The notes under the pieces are model-generated. The model worked only from the letters and a program-made list of their open reading frames with translations, was not told where the DNA came from and made no database searches. This document shows, piece by piece, positions 48,830-60,913 of a stretch of DNA of 64,000 bases (the stretch's first letter is position 1; the number at the start of each line of letters is the position of its first letter). The stretch spans positions 149,378 to 213,377 of the forward strand of contig NW_003101674.1 in NCBI RefSeq assembly GCF_000003855.2, written 5' to 3'. This DNA is from Blastomyces gilchristii SLH14081 (lineage: Eukaryota > Ascomycota > Eurotiomycetes > Onygenales > Ajellomycetaceae). Position numbers and translations under genes: made by a program.

Positions 48830-49138
48830 TGTGGCGGGCTGCGCCTGATCAATCATATAGACTATTCTGTTACACTTCACAGATTTCAATCACTTCATTC
48901 TTGAATGTGTACACTCCGATTCTCGGCCATTCTCAATTGCCGATCCTCGGCCGCTATGAACGCGGGTATATTCTTCCACCTTGAAGCTCTACCGCGTACA
49001 CCACCACATACGTGTATAAATATTCACCTCAATCACTGATTCTCACACTTTCTCTTTCTTTTCTTCTCTAATATTTTTATCTTTGTTAAATAAGACCTAT
49101 CAATATAATATCAATCTATTCAGCATAGACCTCTTACA
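48830..49138 (+). repeat. F2-Y 5' LTR
   Basis: Begins TGTGGCGGGCTGCGCC and ends GACCTCTTACA. It differs from the X LTR by an extra segment around CACTTCATTCTTGAATGTG. Confidence 0.92.
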
Positions 49139-49699
49139 CTATAAAAATATTCATCATCTTCTTATTAGAAAATGATTATTCATACATTATCTTCTCATTA
49201 GAAATGATTATTCATTGAGATATATCTGAATGTGTAACAATGTGTAAGAAATAGAGAAACAGTTAAACAGTTAAGTGAACACTGAGTTCTCAGATAGAAG
49301 CTTGCTTATCAGTCACTCTGACCCTGTAACAAGATCTTACAAAGAGAATAAAATCTTATAAAAGAATATCAGTAAAAGATCTGAGAGTTCTGACACTCAG
49401 ATATATGAAAATATGATTACACTTTCACAGATATCACACATTCAATAATTGATATAATCATGTCTAACAATAATATGAAACTCTCAAATGTGAGTATAGA
49501 TATGATATCACAGTGACTTCAAGTAATGTTGAAATTACAATAACAATAAATAGCTGATATGCATGTAACTCAACAACTTCAATATGAAGAGATTCAATAA
49601 TTAACTTATACAATTTCAACATCTACAGAATCAAATATAAAAGCACTGAAAGAACACTTAGATGCTTCTACATATTTCAATGTCTTTGATCTCACTCTC

Positions 49700-50480
49700 T
49701 ACTCATCATGAAGAATGAAAATGCTGACAAAACTGAGTATAGATGAAGATTTCATCAGTTCATTAATCAATTAAGATTGATATATCAACGAATGATTGAA
49801 AGATCATGTGAAACAGAAGTTTCATTCATGAATAAAAGCATGTGAACCAGCATTGTAAATGTCTGATAATATTATGAAACATCTTGATGTTCTGTTCTGA
49901 GACACTGCCATGCAATAGAAAGTATTAGATTGATTACAGAGCATCTGACAGAGAAATACTTCTCTTATAACATTCATCTCTGACTTCAATATCAAGATTC
50001 TAGAAGCAGGTGATCAATCTTGAGAGAATTGAATGAAGATTAGCATGCTCAAGAAGACATTAACTTTCAAACTCTTACAGGCTCTTATAAGTGTAGATGA
50101 AGATCAGACTTATAAAGACTTCTACACACAGCTCTGGACATTGAATGACTGTCTTATCAAGCTCAAGAGTATACAGAACAGTGGCAGAAGACATTACACC
50201 TCAGTCACTTATACATCTATGCTGAAGAGAAGTAACAGCAATGATGCAGATGCTATGAACTGAATAGATTCAAATGTCTATGCATAAGCAAGAGTTTTCA
50301 TCATTTAAACAGACTTCTGAGTTTCTGAAATCACTTCTGAAGAAGTTGTTGATTAACATTAATATGAAGTGTGCATTAACTGTAACTGATCAGAACACAT
50401 TGCTTTCAACTGTCAATCAATCTATATATCTTCACACTTGAGAGAAAGATCAGTGTTGATTCACATTAATCACATTGCAG
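49700..50480 (+). pseudogene. F2-Y gag relic with intact CCHC ligands
   Basis: A fragment open at 50,033-50,263 reads KKTLTFKLLQALISVDEDQT, typical retrotransposon Gag text. The knuckle at 50,372-50,413 reads CINCN.SEHIAFNC: all four metal ligands are present but one TGA interrupts it. Confidence 0.78.
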
Positions 50481-51075
50481 TGAAGAAAGATTCAGAAGAT
50501 AACTATAAGAATGTTTCAGTGAAACAGAGAAAAGATTAGCTTCTGTTCAAATTTGTAAACAGAAGCTTGAAGAGATTGAATAATAATAATTTAAAGAGAA
50601 GATGACAATGAATGTAATTCTTGTATCTACTGTGATTAATAACATATATAATATGAAAGTCATGATAGACAGCAGTCTATGCTACTATACAATGATAAAA
50701 TCTTCAGTTGTAAGACATCATAATCTTCAGTGTATCTCTCTATCAAAACCTCAACTCCTCACAGGATTTGATGATTCAAAGAACATTTATACTCATTACA
50801 TGATGAAGCTGATCATAGATGTGAAAGAATATCAATGTGAAGATGTCTATACATATGAAGTTAATAATCTTGATTACAATCTTATGTTAGAACTTGCCTG
50901 ACTATCTGAACAAAGTATCTTATTGAACACTTGAAACAGAAGCTTGATATTCTCTAATAATAATAGAGTTCACAAAGATGATATTCACAAGATCATAGAT
51001 CTGACACAGATCTCTGTCAACATGTATGAAATACTCTGAAAAAGAAGTCATCATCAAAATCACTGATAGAGTCAC

Positions 51076-51118
51076 TGACAAGTTCACTGACAAGTTCACT
51101 GACAAGTTCACTGATAGT
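51076..51118 (+). repeat. 12-bp tandem repeat in F2-Y pol
   Basis: GTTCACTGACAA repeats about three and a half times. F2-X has only a single GATCACTGATAG at the matching place (about 44,235), so the expansion is specific to Y and keeps the reading frame length a multiple of three. Confidence 0.85.
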
Positions 51119-52481
51119 AGAATTATGTATCAATCTATTTCATCAGTCTGATCAATATTAAAAAGACTCTAGAAAAGTTATTCTGTGTTACAATAACAGA
51201 TTCTCATATGAAACTCTCTCAGTAATATCATGAATATCTAGATATCTTTTAACAAGACAATATTATGAATATATTTCTCTTATAAGATTCTGGAGTGAAT
51301 CATAGTATCAAGTTAGAGAAAAAGAATGATAAGAATCTCAAATTATCATAGAGCTCTCTTTATAACATATTCTGAGATGAACTTCTTCTTCTTTGAAAGA
51401 CACTCAATGATCTATTAAATAAAGAATTCATACATATTAGCAACTCTTTCATCACAGCTTCTATTCTCTTTGCAAAGAAACCAGGTGAAGAACTCTGATT
51501 CTGTGTGAACTACTGAGGTCTGAACAGATTGACAAAGAAAGATTGATATCTCTTATCTCTTATCAATAAAACTCTAGCACAGATCAGATGAGCTCAATGA
51601 TTTATAAAACTAGATATTATCATCACATTTCATAAGATTCATATCACTGAAGAAGATGAATGACTTACAGCATTCTGAACATATTATAGTCTCTTTGAAT
51701 GAATAGTCACACTCTTTAAACTGACTAATACTTTCAGTACATTTCAGAAGTATATCAACTAAGTGCTCTGAGATTTTCTTAATGAGTTTGTATCTGCTTA
51801 TCTAGATAACATTCTCATCTTCATCAATGAATTCAGAAAAGAATACTAAGAATATGTGTGAAAGATATTACAATGACTATAAGAAGCAGAACTACTAATA
51901 GATATTGATAAGTATGATTTTGAAGTCAAGAGTATCAAGTATCTGAGTTTTATTATAGAAGCTGATAAGAGAATTTGAATGAATTCTGAGAAAGTCTCTG
52001 CTATTCTTGAATGAGAAGCTTCATATACTGTGAAAGATATATAAAGCTTCATCAGATTTACTAACTTCTATCAGTGATTTATATGAAACTTCTCAGATAT
52101 CACAAGATCACTTACAGATCTCACTAAGAAAGACTCAGTATTTCAATAGTCAGCAGATACTGAAGCTGAATTTATATAGATAAAGAAGATGTTTATTAAT
52201 ACTTCTCTACTGATAATATTTGATTCTGATCATAAGACAGTTATTAAAGCTGATTTCTCTGACTATATAACAGAAGAAGTAATATTATAATATAATGATG
52301 AAGATATTCTACAATCATATATCTTCATATCTAAGAAACTGAGTCCTGCTAAATGCAATTATGAAATCTATGATAAGAAACTTCTCACAATTATATACTA
52401 TCTAGAAGAATGAGACTCTGAACTCTGAAGTATCTCTGAATTTGAGATAGTCACAGATCATAAGAATCTTAAATACTTCAC

Positions 52482-52987
52482 TAGACTGGCCGCCGGGACC
52501 ATGAATTTCACGTTTGATCTCATTTGGTCTGGTCCCATACATTTCTTGGCGTGAATCCCGCTGGGACTGGCTATCAAAAAAACATGTAAAGTGACTATAT
52601 ATCAGATCTTAAAATGGAACCATGACTTGAAAAAAATGAGAAAGTGGTCCCATTTGGTCCCATTTAGTCCCATTCTTGGCATAAAGTTACTATTTTTAGA
52701 CATTTTAAGGTTTTTTTTAGACTATTTTTAATTTTTTAAAAAGTAACGCTTTTTGGTAACGCTCAAATGAGATTTAAAGTCATTTAAAGCAATAAAAATA
52801 ATTTAAATTGAGAAGTGGAAATCATGGTCCCATTTGGAAAATGTGATAAGAGTAGACAGTAAGTCTCACTGGGACAGTATGAGACTACTATCTAATGTTA
52901 AAACCGTGTAATGAGATCAGTCGAATTGGTAATGGGACTATCAAAAAATCTGGTCCTGGTCCCAGACACGGTCACACGGTCAGTCTA
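52482..52987 (-). mobile_element. hAT-like MITE, copy 7
   Basis: 506 bp, reverse orientation, the best preserved copy: starts TAGACTGGCCGCCGGGACC and ends GACACGGTCACACGGTCAGTCTA. Inserted in F2-Y RNase H. The flanks overlap by about five bases (TTCAC / TTGAC) rather than a clear eight. Confidence 0.93.
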
Positions 52988-54757
52988 TTGACAACTACTT
53001 ATAAACTTACTGAATGACAGATGTGATGATCTGAGTTCTTAAGCTGCTTTCATTTTACAATATACTACTGTTCTGACAGTCAGAACTCAATGACAGATAC
53101 TCTCTTATAACAAGAGCAGAATATATTATTCAATGTAACAGATACTCACTAAATGAACTGAGAGCACCAGCTCTTGAATCTGAAGATACTAGTTAATCAA
53201 GATAAAACAGCTTACAGCACTATACATGCTTCTCTGACTAGAACTGTCACTGATATCTCAACTTCTTCTGAATCTACATTAGATGAGCTATGATATACAG
53301 TAGCTTAAACTGATGAACTTCTTCAAACACTCACTGAAGCAGTATAATAAGAAGCACTCTGATTTCCTTCAGAATTATATGTAAGAACTAACATCTCAGA
53401 ATATTCAATCAATGATAATAACACTTTATAATTTCATGAATAATACTGAGTCTCTCACTTCAAATTCTTACACACTTGAATAATACAAAAGATGCATGAT
53501 TTGTATATAACTGATTATTCAGACTGTGAATAACTGTATAGAATGATCTTCTGAGAGTTCTATTAATCTGAGATATTAAACAGTATCAGACACTTTGTTT
53601 AAAACTGTAACTACTATTCTTTCATTATCTTATAAAAGAACTGTAGAAAAGATCTACTGAAATCACTTAATATTTCTGATAGAATCTGATAAGATGTAGT
53701 AATTGACTTTGCTGTCAATCTATCTGAGAGTAAGAATTATAGAAACATTCTAATCATTGTGAATTAATTAAGCAAAGATATAATATTGAAATCTTGTGAT
53801 AAGATGAATACTAAACAAGTTACTAAAGCTTTTCTACAGAGTCTATTCTATTGAATGCATGAATTACTGAGATTCATAGTATCAGATTAAAACTGTCAGT
53901 TCATGAGTACTCTCTAAACTAGAATCTGTCAAGTTCTCAAGATTACACACTGTCTGTCAACTGTCTATCACTCTGAGACTGATAATACATTAGAACAGAC
54001 AATTCAGACTGTAAAGAATTATCTTTATAAGTTCTGTAACTATTTATAAGATAATTGATATGATCTTCTTCTACACACAGAGATCACTATCAATGATTGA
54101 GATGTTATTTCAATAGATGTAAGTCTGTTCTTTCTTATACATAGATATTATATAAAAGTGTTAAATCTTCTAGAGATTACACAGTTCATACTGAATCTCT
54201 GCAGTCTGATTCAGATCACTGATAATATAGTAATGAAGCTCTGAGATATCTGTGATTCAGCAGAGATATTTATGACAACTGTGAAACAAGATCAAGAGAA
54301 CTGAATCAATGTTCACTAAGATCTCACAGAATAATATAAGATAGAAGATCTGATATAATTGAATCTTAAGAATATATAAATCACACATTCATCTTATACA
54401 CTAGATTATCATCATATCAGATATAAAGTAATAGAAGTTCTAGATAGTCATAACTACTGTCTTAACATATTATCAGAGATTTATAATATATTCTATACAA
54501 GCTTACTCTGCTGTGCTATCACTGATCTGTTTTCTTCTCAGCTGATTTCTGACTAACAGTCACCAGACATTATAGAAGAAGATAATGAGCTTAAGTAAGA
54601 GATTGAGAATATTCTTGATAAGAGATCTCACAGCTGTGACTGATAATATCTTGTGAAATGAGTCAGTTATAATCAACTGATCTAAACTCTAAGTTCTGCA
54701 TTATCTGAAACAGCAGTTCTTGACTGATGAGAACTGCTTCTGAAAAGAGGGAACTAA

Positions 54758-55066
54758 TATGACAGGCTGCACCTGATCAATCATATAGACTATTTCATTA
54801 CACTTCACAGATTTCAATCACTTCATTCTCAAATGTGTATGCTCTGATTCTCAGCCATTCTCAATCACTGATCCTCAGCCGCTATGAACATGTGTATATT
54901 CTTCTGCCCCGAAGCTCCACCACGTATGCCACTACATACGCGTATAAATATCCATCTCAATCACTGATTCTCGCACTTTCTCTTTCTTTCCTTCTCTAAT
55001 GTTTTTATCTTTGTTAAATAAGACCTATTAATATAATACCGATCTATTCGGCGTAGGCCCCTTACA
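54758..55066 (+). repeat. F2-Y 3' LTR
   Basis: Follows a polypurine tract GAAAAGAGGGAACTA (54,742-54,756). Ends GGCGTAGGCCCCTTACA and is followed directly by AATAATAATAATAATAAAT, the remainder of the LINE b tail. Confidence 0.92.
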
Positions 55067-55081
55067 AATAATAATAATAAT

Positions 55082-58000
55082 AAATAGACAAGACTTTTAT
55101 AATCTGTGATTATTATTATTGTATGTCTGTTATTGATATATCTATTTCACAATACCAGTATGTGCTTAATCACTAGTAATTTCTTTTTATATACTGAGTA
55201 ATTAAGCTCAGTATCTAATAGTTTTCTATCATTATATATTATCAGATACATCTTATCATTCTTACTTATCTGCAGAAGAGTATCTCTAATAGCTTATTCA
55301 GATACATCTATCTTAATATAGAAAGATTTATCATGATCTGATTGAATAAGTACTGAGAATGTTATTATATGTTCTCTCAGTATGAGAAAGATCTCTTCAT
55401 ATATAGTATTTCAGATAATTGAATAAAACTTCTTCTTTCACAGATTTATATCTATTTCTCTTAAAAGATCTGAGAGTGATGTAGATATTCATGTAAAATT
55501 CTTGATAAATCTACAGTAATATAAGATTAACTTAAGAAAGTATTGTATATAATATACATTTCTCAATCATAGTTAATTTGCTATAATATTCAATTTCTCT
55601 GAGATAAGATATATACAGTCATCACTTACTACATATTCTATAAACTTCAACTCTTTCATTTCAAACACACACTTTATTAATTTAATATAGAGCTTATACT
55701 CTGTCAGAGTTATAAGCACTTCATTGAGATGCTTCAGATATTCATTATATAAGTTTAAGAAGACTAGAATGATATTCAAGTATATAAGATATAAGATTTT
55801 ATTCTGTTTATAAAGAATTGTATTCATTATCATTTAGAAGATAATGAGTGCATTTATCAGACTGAATAATATTATCAGGAATTTAAACTTCTCTCATTGC
55901 ATATTAAACATAATTTGTAATATTGACAGTTTATCTATACAGATTTATTAATATTCTGAGAGAAGATCAATCTTTGATAGATATTAGATATTTTCAACTG
56001 TATTCAACTGTTATTAAATGTATGATAATGAGTATCTATTCTTGACCATAAGCTTGTTAAGTACTTAATAATCAGTACACATTCATCACTTCTCATCTGC
56101 CTTTTTCATAAATAGAACTGAGAAGCCTTACATGCTTAATAAGAGTTATATAAGATTATATTCTAGAAGGTCTGTGATCTGACACTTTTATTCTTCAAGA
56201 TGTGTTTGTAACAGAGAATATGCATTTTAATTAACTGATTTCATGTTCTCTGTGTTAATCTCATATACAAATTCTCATTTCAGTGACAGTTCTGATGAAA
56301 GATCTGTTTAGAAGATCTTTTCATACTTCTTCAGAAGTTTCTTCATATACTTATTCTCTTATATATTCTTTATCTTGGTTTTCTCTGCTTTCAGATTCTG
56401 TATGACATACAGAATACTTTCAGATAAGATCTTATAAATTATTCTCTTTACTTATTAATATATAAGCAGATTTAATTCTTCTATATTAGAAGTGTGAAAT
56501 GTTCTTCTTATATCAGTTAATAGAATTGTATGAACTGTTTTCTTCTTATTAGTTAACTGTATATAATATGTACATCATTAAATTTACAGATTAAATCTTT
56601 GAAATTAATCAAGATTAAGAATAAGATTATATTTCATATTCTGCAGCTCTCATACTCAGATATAGTAAGATTATTCTTCAAAGTGTAAGAGAACTCTTAC
56701 TCTTACAGATAATACTAAATATTAATTATCAGATAATCTTATACATCAGAGATTCTTTACTCAGTGAATCTCTCTTAATCTTTAAATTATATAATTATTA
56801 ATATATTATGTAGAAGCTTCTATATCTGTTAACACTTTTGCAATTATCTCTCAATTCTTATTCAAGTGATGTCTATATATTAATATTTCAGATCTCAAGA
56901 TATTGAGATAAATATCTGCTTTATTCTCATCTGTACTTCAGTCAGAAGCCTGCTTTCTTTTTATATTCACAGAATTCAGTAGATTATCTAATATGAGCAT
57001 CTCTTTCACTTTAAAGACTTTTCATAGAATATCAGTGAGTGTCTCTAAGCTCACTGATTCTGCTAGTTTTTTGACTTTCTTGACTGTGTATGCTGTGTGT
57101 AATCTTTTACATCATGATTTTAATATCTACAGTTGAAGCAAGCTTAATACTTGCAATATCAAGATTTTCACTCAGAGAATTTCTTTTTCAAAGAATTTAA
57201 TACTTTAACAATAATATCTAAATCTAGATTCATTGTATCTGAGTGTGTGACTTATATCATAGAAGTCTGATTATTTATTCTCTGCTGAGATATACTTGAT
57301 TGCAGTATTTTCTATTACAGTTAACTCACTTATTTCTATACAATGAGAATGTTATATACTTCTTTCACTGTGTCTGATTGTAAGATTAAGTATTTTCATT
57401 TCACTCTTAACTCAGATATAAGATCATGAATAAAGATCTGTAAATAGAAAGATGTTAAAAGCTCTTCATTCAATATAAGATAGTATAAGCTGAAGTATAT
57501 AAAGTGTAATATAAGATTACTTACTTATCTACACTTAGTGAAGTATTTATAATACTTATCTTATATATTCACTTTCTCAAAGTTGTACAAGATTTATTTA
57601 GAAAAGTTATTTCATATTCATGAGAATAAATATTACTCTAAGTCTGTGAGATTTATCTTTTCACTAGTCATTTATAATAACTTTACTTTTTTATGTAGAA
57701 ACATGATAGATTTTAAGACTTATTAAAATTCTGTTAACTATCTGTCTGTGAGTTTATATTCAATCTGATAATATAATTATATCTGACTTAGTCAGCTGAT
57801 TACAGCATTATTTTTTCAGTTATTATTAAAGTTTGATAACTTCAGCAGATCTCTCAGCTTGATATATTTTATACTTAGATTCTTATTATATACAGTAGTC
57901 TCAGATAATATGTATACTTCTGAAGAGATTATAAATAATTATAATAAGATCTTCAGATTCAGTGTAATTATCTATCTGTATAAATATTTAATTTTCTGCT

Positions 58001-58600
58001 GAAGATCTACAACCTGATTTTCTCTATTCTTATTAATAATAATGATTATGTCAGTGAAGCTCTTCATAGTGAATACTTGATCTGCAGTAAATATTAATTA
58101 TTACTTAACTTCTGTCTCAGTCTGTTACTGTATACATAAGATCTTGATCTTGTTTAGAATTCTTGTATATGTACAGAGTTTCACTTCTGATTCAGCAGTC
58201 TCAGCTGCTTTTCTTACTGTTTTAAGTAAACTCTCTGAGAGATTCTGTATATCTTTCAGTTCATATAGCAGAGAAGAGTGTTTATATTAACTAGAGAAGA
58301 TATTCATTTCAGTGATTTCTTATTAATTGTATAATATCTATTATTATATCATTATATTATTATATTGTTATATGATTTTTGATTTTCATTTTCTGTTATT
58401 ATTATACAACTTCAGTGATAATTACTCTTCTTTTATTCTTCTAAGTAAAGAGCAGTCTTCTTTGAATCTGATTCATTACTCATATTCTCTTTCTCACATC
58501 TTATCTATTTATATACATGACATTTGTCTGAGTGTAGAGTTTTCTCTCAATAAGCAGAGCAGTATCAATTAAATGCTCTTTCACTCATCACTTCTTCATA
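55082..58600 (-). pseudogene. Minus-strand gypsy relic (family F4): gag, RT, RNase H
   Basis: Read right to left. A Gag knuckle at 57,143-57,097 reads ACFNCRY.NHDVKDY (last Cys changed to Tyr). RT from about 56,250 has KIDLLSEY, a SLINAL stretch for the usual GLTNAP, and an open piece 55,833-55,573 with YLNIILVFLNLYNEYLKHL. RNase H at 55,400-55,090 reads FYIKIDVSE, KKLLVIKHIL and ITDYKSLVYL and stops abruptly at the LINE b tail. The right part (57,150-58,600) should hold the rest of Gag. No LTR was identified. Confidence 0.75.
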
Positions 58601-58910
58601 TACTATCTTTTAAGGTGTTTTAAAATCACACTGATATGATAATTACAAATTGCTTTGTAAACAGAATTATCACACTCTGAAGAAGTCTGCACTTCTCATC
58701 AGTTTTTAGACATGCTATTAGATGTGATTCAAAGATTGCTTGAGCCGGTGTATAATCACAGATGTATGCCAGCTTCTTATATATGTTATACTAAATTAAT
58801 TAGCGGCCGCTATAACCTCTTCACATTCGTAAACATATTCAGAAGCGTAAGCATGTTTACAAGCAGTTATGTTATTATTTAGCAGTCATATATTCTCTCA
58901 AATCACATAA
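58601..58910. other. Partly unmutated stretch between F4 and LINE d
   Basis: Contains islands with CG and CC dinucleotides (GAGCCGGTG, GCGGCCGCTATAACC). It could be the 5' LTR or leader of the F4 element, but I could not delimit ends. Confidence 0.3.
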
Positions 58911-60053
58911 TAGTAAGAGCTTTCAAACTCATTGAAATAAAATCTTATAAAAGAGAAAATGATTTGAAAGAGGTATAAATATTCTCTAATAGTTAAGCTG
59001 TTTTAAAAAGACTTAGAAATAGTCAGATTTATAATAATTAAATGAATGTTAAACTGATTTTAAATTCTGTTTTGAAAATTCAAAAGAGAAGAATATTAAA
59101 ACTGATAATTCATCTACACTAAGTTTCTACTCATATGAATATTCATGACAATGAATTAGCTGATTCAGCTGTAAAAAAGAGTTCAGAATTAAGCAGATCT
59201 ATTCAAAAAATAATGTTCTGATCTTTTATAAAGAGAAAGATAAAAGAATCTTATCTAGATAAGTGAAATAAAAGCTGGCAGAAACAAGAGAAGAGTATAC
59301 ATTATTTAAGATTTAAAACAAAATCTAAGTGAAAATCTTGTTCAATTAAATGTAAAAAGAAAATATTCTCATCTATAATTCAGCTGAAACTAGAATATAA
59401 TTATTTCAAATCTTATATATAAAGACTTAATGATAGATTTGATTCAATAGAATACTCATTCTGCAATGCAAATGAAAATTCTGAGTATATTGTAATACAC
59501 TGTGTATTATACAATAGTCTCAGAGTCAGATTGAAAGAGAAAGTATGATCTAAATTAATTAAATATAAGATTCTTATTCTTAACTGAGATAGAAATTAAA
59601 TACTTAATAGACTTTCTATCAGAAACTCAAGCAGCTATAAGAAAATGACTGAATTCAGAAATATCTGAATATGAAGAGAGAAAAATTAATCAGATATAAT
59701 CTGTTAAAACAGCTATATACTATCTTTTAATAATGTTATTTTATTATAGTCTCTCTTTACTTTACTTTTTCTTTTCTGTTCTTTTCTATCTACTTATTTA
59801 ATATGTCTATCTTTAAGACTTTGTTCTCTTTTCCTTTGTCATGATATTTTTAAATGATTTCAAAGTATCAGAAGGTGTTAAAATACTGTAATTTATAAAG
59901 AGTTTTTATATTCTAAGCAGAAATTTTCTGATTTTGCATATCTGAAATTGATAAATGTATAATAGTTAACTCTATAGATATTAGAAAAACTCTGAGAACT
60001 AAAAGTTCTCAGGTAAATATCATAGTCTCTGACTATATACATCTATAATTGAA

Positions 60054-60086
<33 letters not shown>
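58911..60086 (+). mobile_element. LINE copy d, 5'-truncated
   Basis: Aligns with LINE copies b and c from the middle of RNase H (GCTTTCAAACTCATTGAAAT) through the C-terminal Cys/His region and 3' untranslated region to GAAGAATAATAATAATAA. The ORF is broken by stops. No clear TSD was seen. Confidence 0.82.
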
Positions 60087-60388
60087 GACCTCTTCACACA
60101 ATCACTATATTCAATATTATATATATAATATTTATGAAATTCAACAGCTGTTTTGATATGAGAATTTACCTGATCTCAATATGATTGATATAACTTGACC
60201 TTAAATAAAGTACAGAATAATAAAAAAAAGAGCTTTTAAACACTGTATAAAAGCAGTTAAAGTATCAGAGTAGATATGAAAGAATCTATCATAAGAGAGA
60301 ATACAGATATGAATTAAGTGAATTTCTATATATATTGAAAAGATTATAGAGTTAGAAGATGATAATAAGTATAGAGAAGAAAGATAAC
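60087..60388. other. AT-rich host sequence, nothing recognised
   Basis: No coding or repeat match recognised between the LINE d tail and MITE copy 8. Confidence 0.5.
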
Positions 60389-60893
60389 TAGACTAACTAA
60401 TAGAACTATAAATTTCATATTTAATCTCATTTAATCTGATCTTATACATTTCTTAGCATGAATTTCACTGAGACTACTTATCAAAAAAACATGTAAAGTG
60501 ACTATTTATCAGATCTTAAAATGAGATTATAACTTAGAAAAAATAAGAAAGTAATCTCATTTAATTTCATTTAGTCTCATTCTTAGTATAAAGTTACTAT
60601 TTTTAGACATTTTAAGGTTTTTTTAGACTATTTTTAATTTTTTAAAAAGTAATGATATTTGATAATACTTAAATGAGATTTAAAGTCATTTAAAGCAATA
60701 AAATAAATTTAAATTGAGAAGTGAAAATCATGATCTCATTTGAAAAATGTGATAAGAGTAGACAGTAAGTCTCACTGACATAGTATGAGATTACTATATA
60801 ATCTTAAAACTATGTAATGAGATTAATTAAATTGATAATAAGATCATTAAATATTCTGGTTCTGATCTCAGACACTGTCACATGATCAGTCTA
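60389..60893 (-). mobile_element. hAT-like MITE, copy 8
   Basis: 505 bp, reverse orientation, strongly mutated (starts TAGACTAACTAATAGAAC, ends CACATGATCAGTCTA). TSD AAGATAAC (60,381-60,388) / AAGATGAC (60,894-60,901). Confidence 0.88.
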
Positions 60894-60913
60894 AAGATGA
60901 CACGGGCAGGTGT

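Larger units (their letters stand above)
50580..54730 (+). pseudogene. F2-Y pol relic (MITE inside RNase H)
   Basis: Protease is an open fragment, 50,602-50,901 (MIDSSLCYYTMI, LLTGFDDSK, YTYEVNNLDYNLMLEL), DSS replacing DSG. RT about 51,470-51,840 with FCVNYGLNRL-like text and catalytic box YLDN at 51,799-51,810. RNase H about 52,190-52,481 then 52,988-53,110 ([28 protein letters not shown] | MITE | TTYKLTE). Integrase about 53,500-54,500, chromodomain about 54,540-54,720. Confidence 0.88.
48830..55066 (+). mobile_element. Ty3/gypsy chromovirus, family F2 copy Y
   Basis: Direct 309-bp LTRs at 48,830-49,138 and 54,758-55,066. 5-bp TSD AATAA on both sides, in the (AAT)n tail of LINE copy b. 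The internal region aligns with F2-X and is interrupted once, by a MITE in RNase H. Generally less mutated than X (GGCCATTCTC, GATCCTCGGCCGC in the 5' LTR). Confidence 0.92.
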
